Positions 1 to 7,327 of a stretch of DNA of 64,000 nt are shown piece by piece; the first letter of the stretch is position 1, and every line of letters begins with the position of its first letter. The DNA is from Streptomyces viridiviolaceus. Its GTDB lineage: Bacteria > Actinomycetota > Actinomycetes > Streptomycetales > Streptomycetaceae. The notes beneath the pieces are model-generated. The model worked only from the letters and a program-made list of their open reading frames with translations, did not search any database and was not told the origin of the DNA. The stretch lies in contig NZ_BMWA01000006.1 in assembly GCF_014650995.1 (NCBI RefSeq), forward strand, positions 248,891 through 312,890, read 5' to 3'. Made by a program: the position numbers and the translations under genes.

Positions 1-43
1 CGGCGGGGTCGACGGCACCGGTACCCGTGTTGCTGGTGGTCAT
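1..43 (-). CDS. 5' end of an unidentified leftward gene (partial)
   Basis: Only the first 14 codons lie in the window, reading MTTSNTGTGAVDPA from an ATG at 43-41. A perfect TAGGCT hexamer sits 8 bases upstream of the ATG on the same strand. That is the promoter layout of a leaderless Streptomyces gene and it is the main support for the call. There is no Shine-Dalgarno sequence. The 14 residues are hydrophilic and do not identify a family. Confidence 0.5.
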   Translation of the reverse strand, partial: MTTSNTGTGAVDPA

Positions 44-51
44 GGGGGCTC

Positions 52-57
52 AGCCTA
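52..57 (-). promoter_or_regulatory. -10 element (TAGGCT) of the leftward gene at 43
   Basis: On the minus strand TAGGCT lies 8 bases before the ATG at 43, so transcription would begin at or next to the start codon. The same hexamer and spacing recur elsewhere in this window. Confidence 0.5.
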
Positions 58-88
58 CGGTGCGGGCCCCCGACCGCCCCACACCGTC

Positions 89-552
89 TCAGACCTCGGA
101 GGGCGCGCTCGCCCCGATGCTCTTGTGGAAGTACACGTCATGGTGGCCGCCCGGCACGCCCTCGACACGGCCCCGCTCCCGGAAGCCGAGTCCCTGGTGC
201 AAGCGGGGCGCCTGGAAGGTGTACGTGGAGACGGTCATGTCGGTGCAGCCGCGCCGGACGGCCTCCTCCTCCGCGGCGCGCATCAGCCGGCTCCCCGGCC
301 CGTGTGCCGCTGGTCCTCGCGCACCCGGAGCAGGTCCACGGAGCACAGGCCGCTCCAGGTCCAGGCGGTGAGGCCGCCGACCAGTTCGCCCGCGTCGTCG
401 GTGACGCGGACGGTGAGGGGTTCGGGGCGGGCGCCCGCGGTGGCCGCGGTGTTGAAGACGGTCGGTTCGTCGTCGAGCCGCTGTTCCAGGACGTCGTCCT
501 GGCCGCTCACCCGCAGGGCGGCGGTGACGACCGACTGCTGTTCGCCGGTCAC
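89..552 (-). pseudogene. GNAT N-acetyltransferase, broken by one frameshift
   Basis: The N-terminal half runs from a GTG at 552, through the substrate-binding strands (about residues 45-75), to LLRVREDQRHTG, where the frame soon hits a stop. The C-terminal half continues in another frame as GSRLMRAAEEEAVRRG and ends YFHKSIGASAPSEV at 89. Joined together they give the usual R-x-x-G-x-G/A acetyl-CoA loop and AE helix of a GNAT enzyme of about 154 residues. The break lies near 288-304. Both halves keep the coding bias of their own frame, so the change is recent or a sequencing error. CAGAAT lies 7 bases upstream of the GTG and could be a leaderless -10. The substrate is unknown. Confidence 0.65.
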
Positions 553-671
553 GGTCCGGATTCTGCCGCAGGGGGGTGCGGCGGTGAACGGTTTGCGTCC
601 GGTGGCGCGGGCCGTGCTCGGGCGGTCCCCGTACAGTGGAAGACGGGTTCAGGCGTCTTGGGGGTTCAGGC

Positions 672-1568
672 GTGGCGAACGGCGGACCGGTCGAGCACGG
701 CTTCCCGCATCTGGAGACGGTGCGGGCTGCCGTCACCGCGCTGTACAAACGGTTGTCGTACGACACGATCCAGACGTTCTCGGGCAGTGTGGCCCCGGCC
801 GACGTGGCGTTCTGCGACACCGACGACCTGTATCTGGGAGCTCAGCGGGTGGCCCGCGAGCTGGTGCGTCACTACCGTCTCCCCGATGCCCGCATGATCG
901 TGTCGTTCCGCGAGATGACGCACGCCGCGAATGTCGAACTGGCCGCCGGGCCGGAGTATTTCGTCGAGCTGAACGACCGTTTCCGCACCCATCGACGGGA
1001 CATCGGCGCTGCCCTCGCGCACGAGGTGATGCACGTGTACCTGCACCGGCTGGGTTTGTCCTTCCCCGGTACGCGGGACAACGAGATCCTCACGGACACC
1101 GCGACGACGTACCTGGGGGCGGGGTGGCTGCTGCTGGACGCCTACCGGGAGGATTCGGCGTCGTCGCAGAAGCTGGGGTATCTGACGCCGGAGGAGTTCG
1201 GCTACGTGCTGGCCAAGCGGGCGCTGGTCTTCGGCGAGGACCCCTCGGTGTGGTTCACCAGTCCGCAGGCCTACGAGGCGTACGTCAGGGGCAGGGCCCG
1301 GGCGCGCCGGGACGAGCAGCAGCCGCCGCTCACGGCGGCCGGCTGGGCGGGGCGCCGCCGTTACGCCCGGGACCGCCGTCACGCCCAGGACCGGCACGTG
1401 CCCGGCGCCCCGGAGGACGTGGCGTACTCGTTCACGCCCGACGTGCGCGGGCCGCTGCGGGTGTCCTTCCCCTGCCCGACCTGTCACCAGCGGATCAGGG
1501 TGCCGGTACGGGGGCGGGTGCGGGCTCGGTGCGGGCTGTGCCGGACGGTGCTGGAGTGTGACACCTAG
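672..1568 (+). CDS. HExxH zinc protease-like protein with C-terminal zinc ribbon
   Basis: The protein has 298 residues. H117-E-V-M-H121 is an HExxH zinc site in a sequence reading ALAHEVMHVYLHRLG. A following segment, NEILTDTATTYLG, may supply the third ligand, as in gluzincin-like enzymes. A C-terminal zinc ribbon has Cys at about 268, 271, 287 and 290 (CPTC...CGLC). There is no signal peptide or membrane segment, so it should act in the cytoplasm. The GTG at 672 is chosen because GGGGG precedes it at good spacing; a GTG at 636 in the same frame has none. It is divergent from the broken GNAT gene. The target is unknown. Confidence 0.75.
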   Translation: MANGGPVEHGFPHLETVRAAVTALYKRLSYDTIQTFSGSVAPADVAFCDTDDLYLGAQRVARELVRHYRLPDARMIVSFREMTHAANVELAAGPEYFVELNDRFRTHRRDIGAALAHEVMHVYLHRLGLSFPGTRDNEILTDTATTYLGAGWLLLDAYREDSASSQKLGYLTPEEFGYVLAKRALVFGEDPSVWFTSPQAYEAYVRGRARARRDEQQPPLTAAGWAGRRRYARDRRHAQDRHVPGAPEDVAYSFTPDVRGPLRVSFPCPTCHQRIRVPVRGRVRARCGLCRTVLECDT

Positions 1569-1588
1569 GGTGTCCCGGCCGTGTTCGT

Positions 1589-1604
1589 GCACCCGGCCGG
1601 GTGC
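1589..1604. terminator. 16-bp perfect palindrome between convergent genes
   Basis: GCACCCGGCCGGGTGC is a perfect palindrome 20 bases after the stop of the zinc protease gene. It could form a short hairpin that ends transcription. No T-run follows, which is usual in Streptomyces. Confidence 0.4.
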
Positions 1605-1631
1605 GGGCGACGCCGGGGGCTGTCGCCCCGG

Positions 1632-1690
1632 GCCCCGCTTTCGGCCTGAACGGCCTCGTCCTCAAGCGCCGGACGGGCTGGATGTCCTGA
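1632..1690. repeat. Probable dispersed Streptomyces intergenic repeat (half copy)
   Basis: The stretch contains CCTCAAGCGCCGGACGGGCT, preceded by GGCCTGAACGGCC. I remember near-identical sequence, often as an inverted pair, in intergenic regions across many Streptomyces genomes. Only one arm is seen here. It lies between two convergent genes and has no coding bias. Identification is from memory. Confidence 0.4.
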
Positions 1691-1756
1691 CCGGCACCGG
1701 CGATTGCCGAGCGGGCCGGCCTGCCCCCAGGGCGCCGGCCATGCCGCGGCGCCGTC

Positions 1757-3196
1757 TCAGCCCTCGTGTGCCGCCACCGCCCGGCGGGGCAGCGCCGCGC
1801 ACAGGGCCGCGCAGGTGACGAAGCCGCCGACGACCCACGGCATCGCCGCTCCCAGCGCCTCGGTGGGTCCGTCGCCCGCGTGCCGGAAGAAGACGGTGCC
1901 CACCACGGCCGCGCCCAGCGCGCCGCCGAACTGCTGCGCCGTCGAGAAGATCCCGGACGCCCCGCCGGCCAGCTCGCCCGGCACCGCCGACAGCACCACG
2001 TTGACCAGGGGCACCACCAGGAGGCCCAGTCCGGCTCCGGCGACCACCAGTCCCGGCACCAGCGGCCACGCCCCGGTGTGTGCGTCGGCGGAGTCGGCGA
2101 CGGCCGACCACACCCAGCCGAAGCCGGCCGCCAGCATCAGCGCGCCGGCGCCGAGCACCAGTCGCCCGTGGCGCACCGCGAGGGCGTCGGCGGCGGGGGC
2201 GGTCAGGAAGCCGCCCGCCGAGAAGGCCACGGTGACCAGACCGGCCTGCATCGGTGTGTAGCCCTGGCCGGCCTGCAGCCAGATGGCGAAGACCAGGAAG
2301 AAGCCCTGCATGCCGACGGAGAACAGGAGCTGGACCAGGACGCCGACGGAGAACGCGGGCAGCCGGAACGCCCGCGCCGGCAGCAGCGGTACCGTCGCGG
2401 GGCCGTGCCGCCGTGCCTCGAACACGCCGAGCGCGGCGACCGCCGAGGCGCCGGCGGCGAGGCACAGCCAGCCCCACAGCGGCCAGCCGTTGTCCTGGCC
2501 CTGCACGAGCGGCAGCACGACGGCGACGAGGCCGGCCGCCAGCACCGGGCTGCCCAGCGCGTCGGGGCGCCCGGCCGACCGCTCCTTCGTCGCCGGTACC
2601 AGGAGCACCGCGGCCACCAGGGTCAGTGCGGCGATCGGCACGTTGACGAGGAACACCGTCCGCCAGCCCCAGCCGAACAGGTCGGCGTCCGTCAGCAGTC
2701 CGCCCAGCAGCAGCCCGACGGCCGAGGCGAACCCGGCGACCGCGCCGTACATCCCGAAGGCGGCCCCGCGCTCCTTGCCCCGGAACAGGGTGCGGAACGA
2801 ACCCAGCACCTGCGGCATGAGCACCGCCGCGGTCACGCCCTGCACGGCCCGCGCGGCGATCAGCTGCCCCGGCGACTGGGCGATTCCGCAGGCGAGACTC
2901 GCCAGCCCGAACCCGGCGGTTCCGGCGAGGAACAGGCCCCGGCGTCCGAAGCGGTCCCCGAGGTGGCCGGAGACGATCAGCGTGGCGGCGAAGCCCAGCA
3001 GGTAGGCGGAGACCAGCCACTGCAGGGCGCTCTCGGAGGCGTGCAGGTCGCGGCCGACGGACGGGATCGCGACGTTCACGATCGTCACGTCCACCAGGTC
3101 CATCAGGGCGGCGGTCGTCATCACGCCGGCGGCGGCCCAGCGACGGGGGTACGGCTCGGCGTCGGCGGATGTCGGCGAGGCCAGGGTTGTGGGCAT
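1757..3196 (-). CDS. MFS drug:H+ antiporter, DHA2 (EmrB/QacA) family
   Basis: The 479-residue membrane protein has about 14 hydrophobic segments, as in DHA2 exporters. TM1 carries ALMDLVDVTIVNVAIPSVG, the DHA2 form of motif D1. GHLGDRFGRRGLFL, in the loop after TM2, is MFS motif A. The predicted role is proton-driven efflux of a hydrophobic compound; the substrate cannot be told. The ATG has GGAGGG 6 bases upstream. The gene is divergent from a MarR regulator, and a near-perfect 18-bp operator lies just upstream of its ribosome binding site, so repression by that regulator is likely. Confidence 0.9.
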   Translation of the reverse strand: MPTTLASPTSADAEPYPRRWAAAGVMTTAALMDLVDVTIVNVAIPSVGRDLHASESALQWLVSAYLLGFAATLIVSGHLGDRFGRRGLFLAGTAGFGLASLACGIAQSPGQLIAARAVQGVTAAVLMPQVLGSFRTLFRGKERGAAFGMYGAVAGFASAVGLLLGGLLTDADLFGWGWRTVFLVNVPIAALTLVAAVLLVPATKERSAGRPDALGSPVLAAGLVAVVLPLVQGQDNGWPLWGWLCLAAGASAVAALGVFEARRHGPATVPLLPARAFRLPAFSVGVLVQLLFSVGMQGFFLVFAIWLQAGQGYTPMQAGLVTVAFSAGGFLTAPAADALAVRHGRLVLGAGALMLAAGFGWVWSAVADSADAHTGAWPLVPGLVVAGAGLGLLVVPLVNVVLSAVPGELAGGASGIFSTAQQFGGALGAAVVGTVFFRHAGDGPTEALGAAMPWVVGGFVTCAALCAALPRRAVAAHEG

Positions 3197-3227
3197 GGTC
3201 GGCCCTCCGGCGGACTCGTGAATTCAT

Positions 3228-3245
3228 TTCGTTCGACCTAACGAA
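3228..3245. promoter_or_regulatory. MarR-type operator 1 (exporter side)
   Basis: TTCGTTCGACCTAACGAA has TTCGTT and AACGAA as perfect inverted arms. It lies 32 bases upstream of the exporter ATG and matches operator 2 at 16 of 18 positions. Confidence 0.7.
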
Positions 3246-3279
3246 AGACTCGCATCACCCGACCGCCGTCCGCAAGTCC

Positions 3280-3297
3280 TTAGTTCGACCGAACGAA
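3280..3297. promoter_or_regulatory. MarR-type operator 2 (regulator side)
   Basis: TTAGTTCGACCGAACGAA differs from operator 1 at two positions only. Its centre is 52 bp from that of operator 1, about five helix turns. It lies just upstream of the TAGTCT -10 element of the regulator gene, where a bound repressor would block RNA polymerase. Confidence 0.7.
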
Positions 3298-3305
3298 AGG
3301 TTTGC

Positions 3306-3311
3306 TAGTCT
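3306..3311 (+). promoter_or_regulatory. -10 element (TAGTCT) of the MarR gene, leaderless
   Basis: TAGTCT ends 6 bases before the ATG at 3318. No Shine-Dalgarno sequence is present, so the mRNA probably starts at the ATG. Confidence 0.5.
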
Positions 3312-3317
3312 GGTGCC

Positions 3318-3800
3318 ATGGACGGCGAGGACCGGGAGACGGACGACAGGAGGGCCGAGGCGCTGCGGCGGCTCATGGCCGCCGGCCGGGCGAACAGCGC
3401 GGTCACGGTCATGTTCCACTCGGCGGTCGCCGCCAAGCAGGGGCTGAACGCCACCGAGGAGAAGACCCTCGACTACCTGGAGCGCCGGGGCCCGCTCACC
3501 GCGAAGGACCTCGCCGGGCTGACCGGCCTGGCCCCCGCCTCCGTCACCGGCCTCGTCGACCGGCTGGAGGCCAAGGGCTTCGTCCGCCGGGTCAAGCACC
3601 CCACGGACAAGCGCCGGGTCCTCGTCGAGCTCGACCAGGACAAGATCGCCGAGTTCGCCGTGTTCTTCGAGGACTGGGCCCGGGACGTCGCCGATGCCTG
3701 CGAGGAGTTCAGCACGCAGGAGCTGGAGACCGTGATCCGCTTCCTGACCGTGATGACGGAGCGTCAGCAGCGGGCGGCCGTACGCCTGTCGCAGGCGTAG
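3318..3800 (+). CDS. MarR-family transcriptional regulator
   Basis: The 160-residue protein is the normal MarR length. A winged helix-turn-helix covers about residues 45-110: LTAKDLAGLTGLAPASVTGL is the recognition part, followed by VDRLEAKGFVRRVKHPTDKRR, the family's wing with its conserved D-x-R-R-like end. Flanking helices would form the dimer and ligand pocket. It is divergent from the DHA2 exporter, and two almost identical 18-bp inverted repeats lie between them. It most likely represses both genes until the exporter's substrate binds. The mRNA looks leaderless. Confidence 0.9.
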   Translation: MDGEDRETDDRRAEALRRLMAAGRANSAVTVMFHSAVAAKQGLNATEEKTLDYLERRGPLTAKDLAGLTGLAPASVTGLVDRLEAKGFVRRVKHPTDKRRVLVELDQDKIAEFAVFFEDWARDVADACEEFSTQELETVIRFLTVMTERQQRAAVRLSQA

Positions 3801-3816
3801 CTGCTTCAATGCCCGC

Positions 3817-4452
3817 ATGACACAGACGATCGACCAGCCCTGGGGGCTCAGCGTCTTCGGGGCGGGCAGCGTGCGGCTCGAACCGCAGCTGGCGCGGGTG
3901 AAGTTGGCGGTGGACGTGCTGGAGTCCTCGCCGGACAAGGCCTTCCAGGAGGCGGGCACGGCCGTGACGCGGCTGCGGGAGGTGCTGCGCGGGCACGGCA
4001 TACCGGACGCCGCGGTCTCCGGCTCCCGGCTCAGGCTCAGTTCGGAGTACAGCGGTTACGGCAGCGACCGGAAGTTCCTCGGCTACGGCTGCCAGGCCGC
4101 GTACTCGATCCACACGGACGCGCTGGACGACCTCCAGCGGCTGATCGTGGACGCGGTCGACGCGGGCGCGCACCGCATCGACGGTGTCGAGTTCGACGTG
4201 CACGACAAGCCGGCGATGCGGGACGAGGCCCGGCGCAGGGCCGTGGCCGCCGCCCGCCGCAAGGCCGAGGTGTACACGGAGGCGGCGGGCGTGCGGCTGG
4301 GCCCGGTGCTGCACATCCAGGACGTGGACGCCGAGTCCTTCAGCAACTACCGCGGCCACGGCGGCGGGGGCGGCGCCGCCGCCGGCGACCTGGCACCGGG
4401 GATGGTGGAGGTGTCCGCGGGCGTGGTGCTGGGCTTCTCCCTGAACCAGTGA
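3817..4452 (+). CDS. SIMPL domain protein (DUF541)
   Basis: The protein has 211 residues and one SIMPL (DUF541) domain. It shows the typical opening GLSVFGAGSVRLEPQLARV and the later RRAVAAARRKAEVYTEAAGV helix, then LGPVLHIQD. No signal peptide is visible, unlike many SIMPL proteins, so this one looks cytoplasmic. Its biochemical role is not known. The ATG follows the MarR stop by 16 bases. No ribosome binding site is seen, but TTCAAT at 3805-3810, 6 bases before the ATG, could be the -10 of a leaderless transcript. A glycine-rich stretch, GHGGGGGAAAG, lies near residue 185. Confidence 0.8.
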   Translation: MTQTIDQPWGLSVFGAGSVRLEPQLARVKLAVDVLESSPDKAFQEAGTAVTRLREVLRGHGIPDAAVSGSRLRLSSEYSGYGSDRKFLGYGCQAAYSIHTDALDDLQRLIVDAVDAGAHRIDGVEFDVHDKPAMRDEARRRAVAAARRKAEVYTEAAGVRLGPVLHIQDVDAESFSNYRGHGGGGGAAAGDLAPGMVEVSAGVVLGFSLNQ

Positions 4453-4495
4453 ATCGCTGAGCCCCTGGTTCGGCCGGCGCACCGGCCGCCGGCTG

Positions 4496-5221
4496 TCAGG
4501 ACGGCCGCACGATGCCCTGGGCGCGTGCGGCCACCAGCCACTTGGGGAACTCGCCCACCAGACGGTCGTACAGCTCGGCGTCGGTCACCTTCTGCGGGTC
4601 CCGGCCCGCGTGGAAGAAACCGGCGTTGTCGACGATCCGCTTGGCCGGCACGGCCAGTTCGTCGAGCCCCCGCAGGTACTCGAACTGCCTGCTGCCAGGG
4701 TCGCCGAAGCCGACGAACTGCCAGAACAGCGGCAGCCGTGCCGCCTTGCACAGGTACCGCTCCGCGGCGAGCCGGCTGATCGGGCCGCCGTCGGTCTGGA
4801 AGACGACCAGGGCGGGGTGGCGCGCGCCGCTGGCGAGGTAGTGGTCGATGACCGCGTCCATGGCCAGGTGGTAACTGGTCCTGCCCATGTGCCCGAGGCC
4901 CGCCACGATCCGCTCGATCCGTCCCCGGTGGTCGGCGAGCCCGATCTCGGTGACGGCGTCGACGTCCGTGGAGAAGAACACCACCGGCACGGTGCCGTCG
5001 TCGTCGAGGTGCGCGGACAGGCCGAGCACCCGGTCGGCGAGCGCCTGCACGCTGCCGTCCTTGTAGTACGGCTTCATGGAGCCGGAGTAGTCGACGACGA
5101 GGTACACCGCGGCCCGCAGCCCGTCCAGGCCGTGCTTCGTCAGCGACACCCCCGCGCTCTTGTACAGGCTGACCAGCGCGGGCGCGGTCTCCTGCACCTT
5201 GGTGAGACTGATCGCGGCCAT
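4496..5221 (-). CDS. vWA domain protein (TerF-like)
   Basis: The 241-residue protein is almost wholly a von Willebrand A domain. D44-Y-S46-G-S48 is the metal-binding MIDAS motif. The later segments SYHLAMDAV and VVFQTDGGP match the TerF-like vWA family linked to tellurite and stress-response clusters. No tellurite genes lie nearby, so the role is open; such domains bind protein partners through a divalent metal. The ATG at 5221 is chosen because GGGGGAG lies about 6 bases upstream; the frame is open further but without support. The gene is divergent from the rhomboid gene. Confidence 0.85.
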   Translation of the reverse strand: MAAISLTKVQETAPALVSLYKSAGVSLTKHGLDGLRAAVYLVVDYSGSMKPYYKDGSVQALADRVLGLSAHLDDDGTVPVVFFSTDVDAVTEIGLADHRGRIERIVAGLGHMGRTSYHLAMDAVIDHYLASGARHPALVVFQTDGGPISRLAAERYLCKAARLPLFWQFVGFGDPGSRQFEYLRGLDELAVPAKRIVDNAGFFHAGRDPQKVTDAELYDRLVGEFPKWLVAARAQGIVRPS

Positions 5222-5398
5222 GCGGACTCCCCCTCGGTGTGCCGGACGTGCGGCCTCGTCGTGCCGGACGTGCGGCACCTGGCTGCCGAGCGTACGCCAC
5301 GGCGAACCCCGCCTCTAAGCTCCTCCACAGCTGTTCGCTATTTTGTTCGCCGCCGTCCCCACCGGCTCACCGTCCGTCCCGTCCCCGAGGAGCCGGCC

Positions 5399-6328
5399 GT
5401 GGATTCCGAGTCCACCGTCACCACCTGCTACCGCCATCCACGGGTGGAGTGCCACGTCCGCTGCACCCGCTGCGACCGGTACATCTGCCCCGACTGCATG
5501 CGCGAGGCGGCCGTGGGCCACCACTGCCCGGAGTGCGTGAAGGAGGGGACGCGGTCCGTCCGGCAGGCCCGGACGATCGTCGGCGGCCGGGTCTCGGCGA
5601 CGCCCGTGGTGACGTACGTCCTGATCGGGCTCAACGTCCTCGCCTACGTGGCGCAGTTGGTGCGCCCGGAGATCGTGGACCGGTTCTCGATGGTCACGGC
5701 CAGGCTGGTCGGTCCGGACGGCGGCTTCTACGTCTACCAGGACGTGTACCCGGCGGGCTTCCACGCCGACGGTGTCGTGGCCGGTGAGTGGGACCGGCTG
5801 ATCACGAGCGCCTTCCTGCATCTGGGCCCCGCGGAGGGCACCTTCGGGATCCTGCACATCGTGATGAACATGGTCACGCTGTGGCAGCTCGGCCGGGTCG
5901 TGGAGCCGATGCTGGGCCGGGTCCGCCATGCCGTCCTCTATCTGCTGTCGGCGCTCGGCGGTTCGGTGCTCGAACTGCTGCTGGCCGACGCCGGGCAGCC
6001 CTCGGTCGGCGCGTCCGGCGCGATCTTCGGCCTGGGGGCCGCCTACTACGTCCTCGCCCGCCGCCTGGGCGCCGACATGGCCCCCGTCAACCGGTTCATG
6101 GCCCTCCTGCTGGTGTGGCTGCTGGTCTCCGCCGGGCTCACCTCCTGGCAGGGCCACCTCGGCGGCCTGCTGGCGGGCGGTGTGGTGACCCTCGCCTTCG
6201 CCTACGCCCCCCGGGACGTGCGCCGGACGGCGGTGCAGGCGGGGGCGTGCGCGGGGCTGCTGGTGCTGCTGGCGGTGACGGCGGCGATCAAGGTGTCGGA
6301 ACTGACGGGTGGAGGTATCCCCCAATGA
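5399..6328 (+). CDS. Rhomboid-family intramembrane serine protease with N-terminal zinc finger
   Basis: The protein has 309 residues. Residues 10-45 hold a Cys/His-rich B-box-like finger (CYRHPRVEC...CTRCDRYICPDCM...CPEC). A six- or seven-helix rhomboid domain follows, with the catalytic Ser in GASGAIFG (about residue 205) and the His in WQGHLGGLLAG (about residue 252). It should cut substrates within the plasma membrane. The GTG start has GAGGAG 6 bases upstream. The stop overlaps the ATG of the chitosanase gene (ATGA), so the two are translated together. Finger-plus-rhomboid is a common actinobacterial form. Substrates are unknown. Confidence 0.9.
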   Translation: MDSESTVTTCYRHPRVECHVRCTRCDRYICPDCMREAAVGHHCPECVKEGTRSVRQARTIVGGRVSATPVVTYVLIGLNVLAYVAQLVRPEIVDRFSMVTARLVGPDGGFYVYQDVYPAGFHADGVVAGEWDRLITSAFLHLGPAEGTFGILHIVMNMVTLWQLGRVVEPMLGRVRHAVLYLLSALGGSVLELLLADAGQPSVGASGAIFGLGAAYYVLARRLGADMAPVNRFMALLLVWLLVSAGLTSWQGHLGGLLAGGVVTLAFAYAPRDVRRTAVQAGACAGLLVLLAVTAAIKVSELTGGGIPQ

Positions 6329-7227
6329 AACGTGCCGGTGTGCTGCTCCTGGCGGCCGTTCCCGTGATCGCCACGGGCGTGTACTTCGTCATGCCGACGG
6401 ACTCGGCCGACACCCCGGTGACGCCGCCCGCGGCCACCGCCCAGTCGTCCCGCGAGGACGCCAAGGACCGGGCCGAGCAGGAGCGTGAGGCGGACGACGC
6501 GCTCATCGCCGACCTGCCGCCGGGGCTCGCCTCCCCCGCGAAGAAGGAGCTGGCGCAGCAACTGGTGTCGAGCGCCGAGAACTCGACCACCCGGTGGCGC
6601 ACCGCCTACGGCACCATCGACGACCTCGGCGACGGCTGCGGCTACACGGCGGGCATCATCGGCTTCTGCACCGGCACCCACGACCTGCTCACCCTGGTCG
6701 AGCGCTACACCGAGGCCCACCCCGGCAACGGTCTGGCCGAGTATCTGCCCGCCCTGCGCAAGGTCGACGGCTCCGACTCCCACGAGGGCCTGGACCCCGG
6801 CTTCACGGCCGCCTGGCAGGCGGAGGCGGAGGTGCCGGCGTTCCGCGAGGCCCAGGAGGAGGAGCGCGACCGGGTCTACTTCGAACCGGCGGTCCGCCTC
6901 GCCAAGCTGGACGGCCTCGGCACGCTGGGCCAGTTCGTCTACTACGACGCGATGGTCTTCCACGGCCCGGACACCGACGCCGACGGCTTCTACGGCCTGC
7001 GCGAACGCGCCATGAAGCAGGCCGAAACGCCGGCTGAGGGCGGGTCCGAGAAGGCCTACCTGGACGCCTTCCTCGACGTCCGCCACGAAGCCATGAAGGC
7101 CAAGCGCCCCGGCATCGACACCTCGCGGGTCGACACCGCGCAGCGCCGGTTCCTCCAGGCCGGGAACATGGATCTGGACACGCCGCTGGTGTGGGAGATG
7201 TACGGGGACACGTACCGGGTGCCCTGA
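6325..7227 (+). CDS. GH46 chitosanase (endo-beta-1,4-glucosaminidase)
   Basis: The 300-residue protein matches, as I recall it, the Streptomyces N174 chitosanase along its length: ELAQQLVSSAENS, YGTIDDLGDGCGYT, GIIGFCTGTHDLL, ERDRVYFEPAV, LGQFVYYDAMVFHG, SRVDTAQRRFLQAGNMDL. Glu85 and Asp103 are 18 residues apart, as are catalytic Glu22 and Asp40 of N174. Position 105 is Cys where N174 has Arg42. Residues 1-23 form one hydrophobic segment without a clear AxA cleavage site, so the enzyme may be secreted or membrane-anchored. A charged linker (about residues 40-60) precedes the domain. GGAGG is 9 bases upstream, and the start overlaps the rhomboid stop. It hydrolyses chitosan outside the cell. 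Confidence 0.92.
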   Translation: MKRAGVLLLAAVPVIATGVYFVMPTDSADTPVTPPAATAQSSREDAKDRAEQEREADDALIADLPPGLASPAKKELAQQLVSSAENSTTRWRTAYGTIDDLGDGCGYTAGIIGFCTGTHDLLTLVERYTEAHPGNGLAEYLPALRKVDGSDSHEGLDPGFTAAWQAEAEVPAFREAQEEERDRVYFEPAVRLAKLDGLGTLGQFVYYDAMVFHGPDTDADGFYGLRERAMKQAETPAEGGSEKAYLDAFLDVRHEAMKAKRPGIDTSRVDTAQRRFLQAGNMDLDTPLVWEMYGDTYRVP

Positions 7228-7235
7228 GCATGCGG

Positions 7236-7280
7236 CGGCGCCCGCCCCGTCGTCCGGTCGGGGACAGGGGGCGGGCGCCG
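7236..7280. terminator. Bidirectional terminator between the chitosanase and gltD genes
   Basis: Arms CGGCGCCCGCCCC and GGGGCGGGCGCCG pair perfectly over 13 bp around a 19-base loop. The site lies between convergent stops at 7227 and 7328. A second small hairpin, CCGTAC/GTACGG, follows at 7289-7306. Confidence 0.75.
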
Positions 7281-7327
7281 TCAGTGTTCCGTACGCCGTT
7301 GTACGGGACGCTCTGTGTGGCGGTGCG

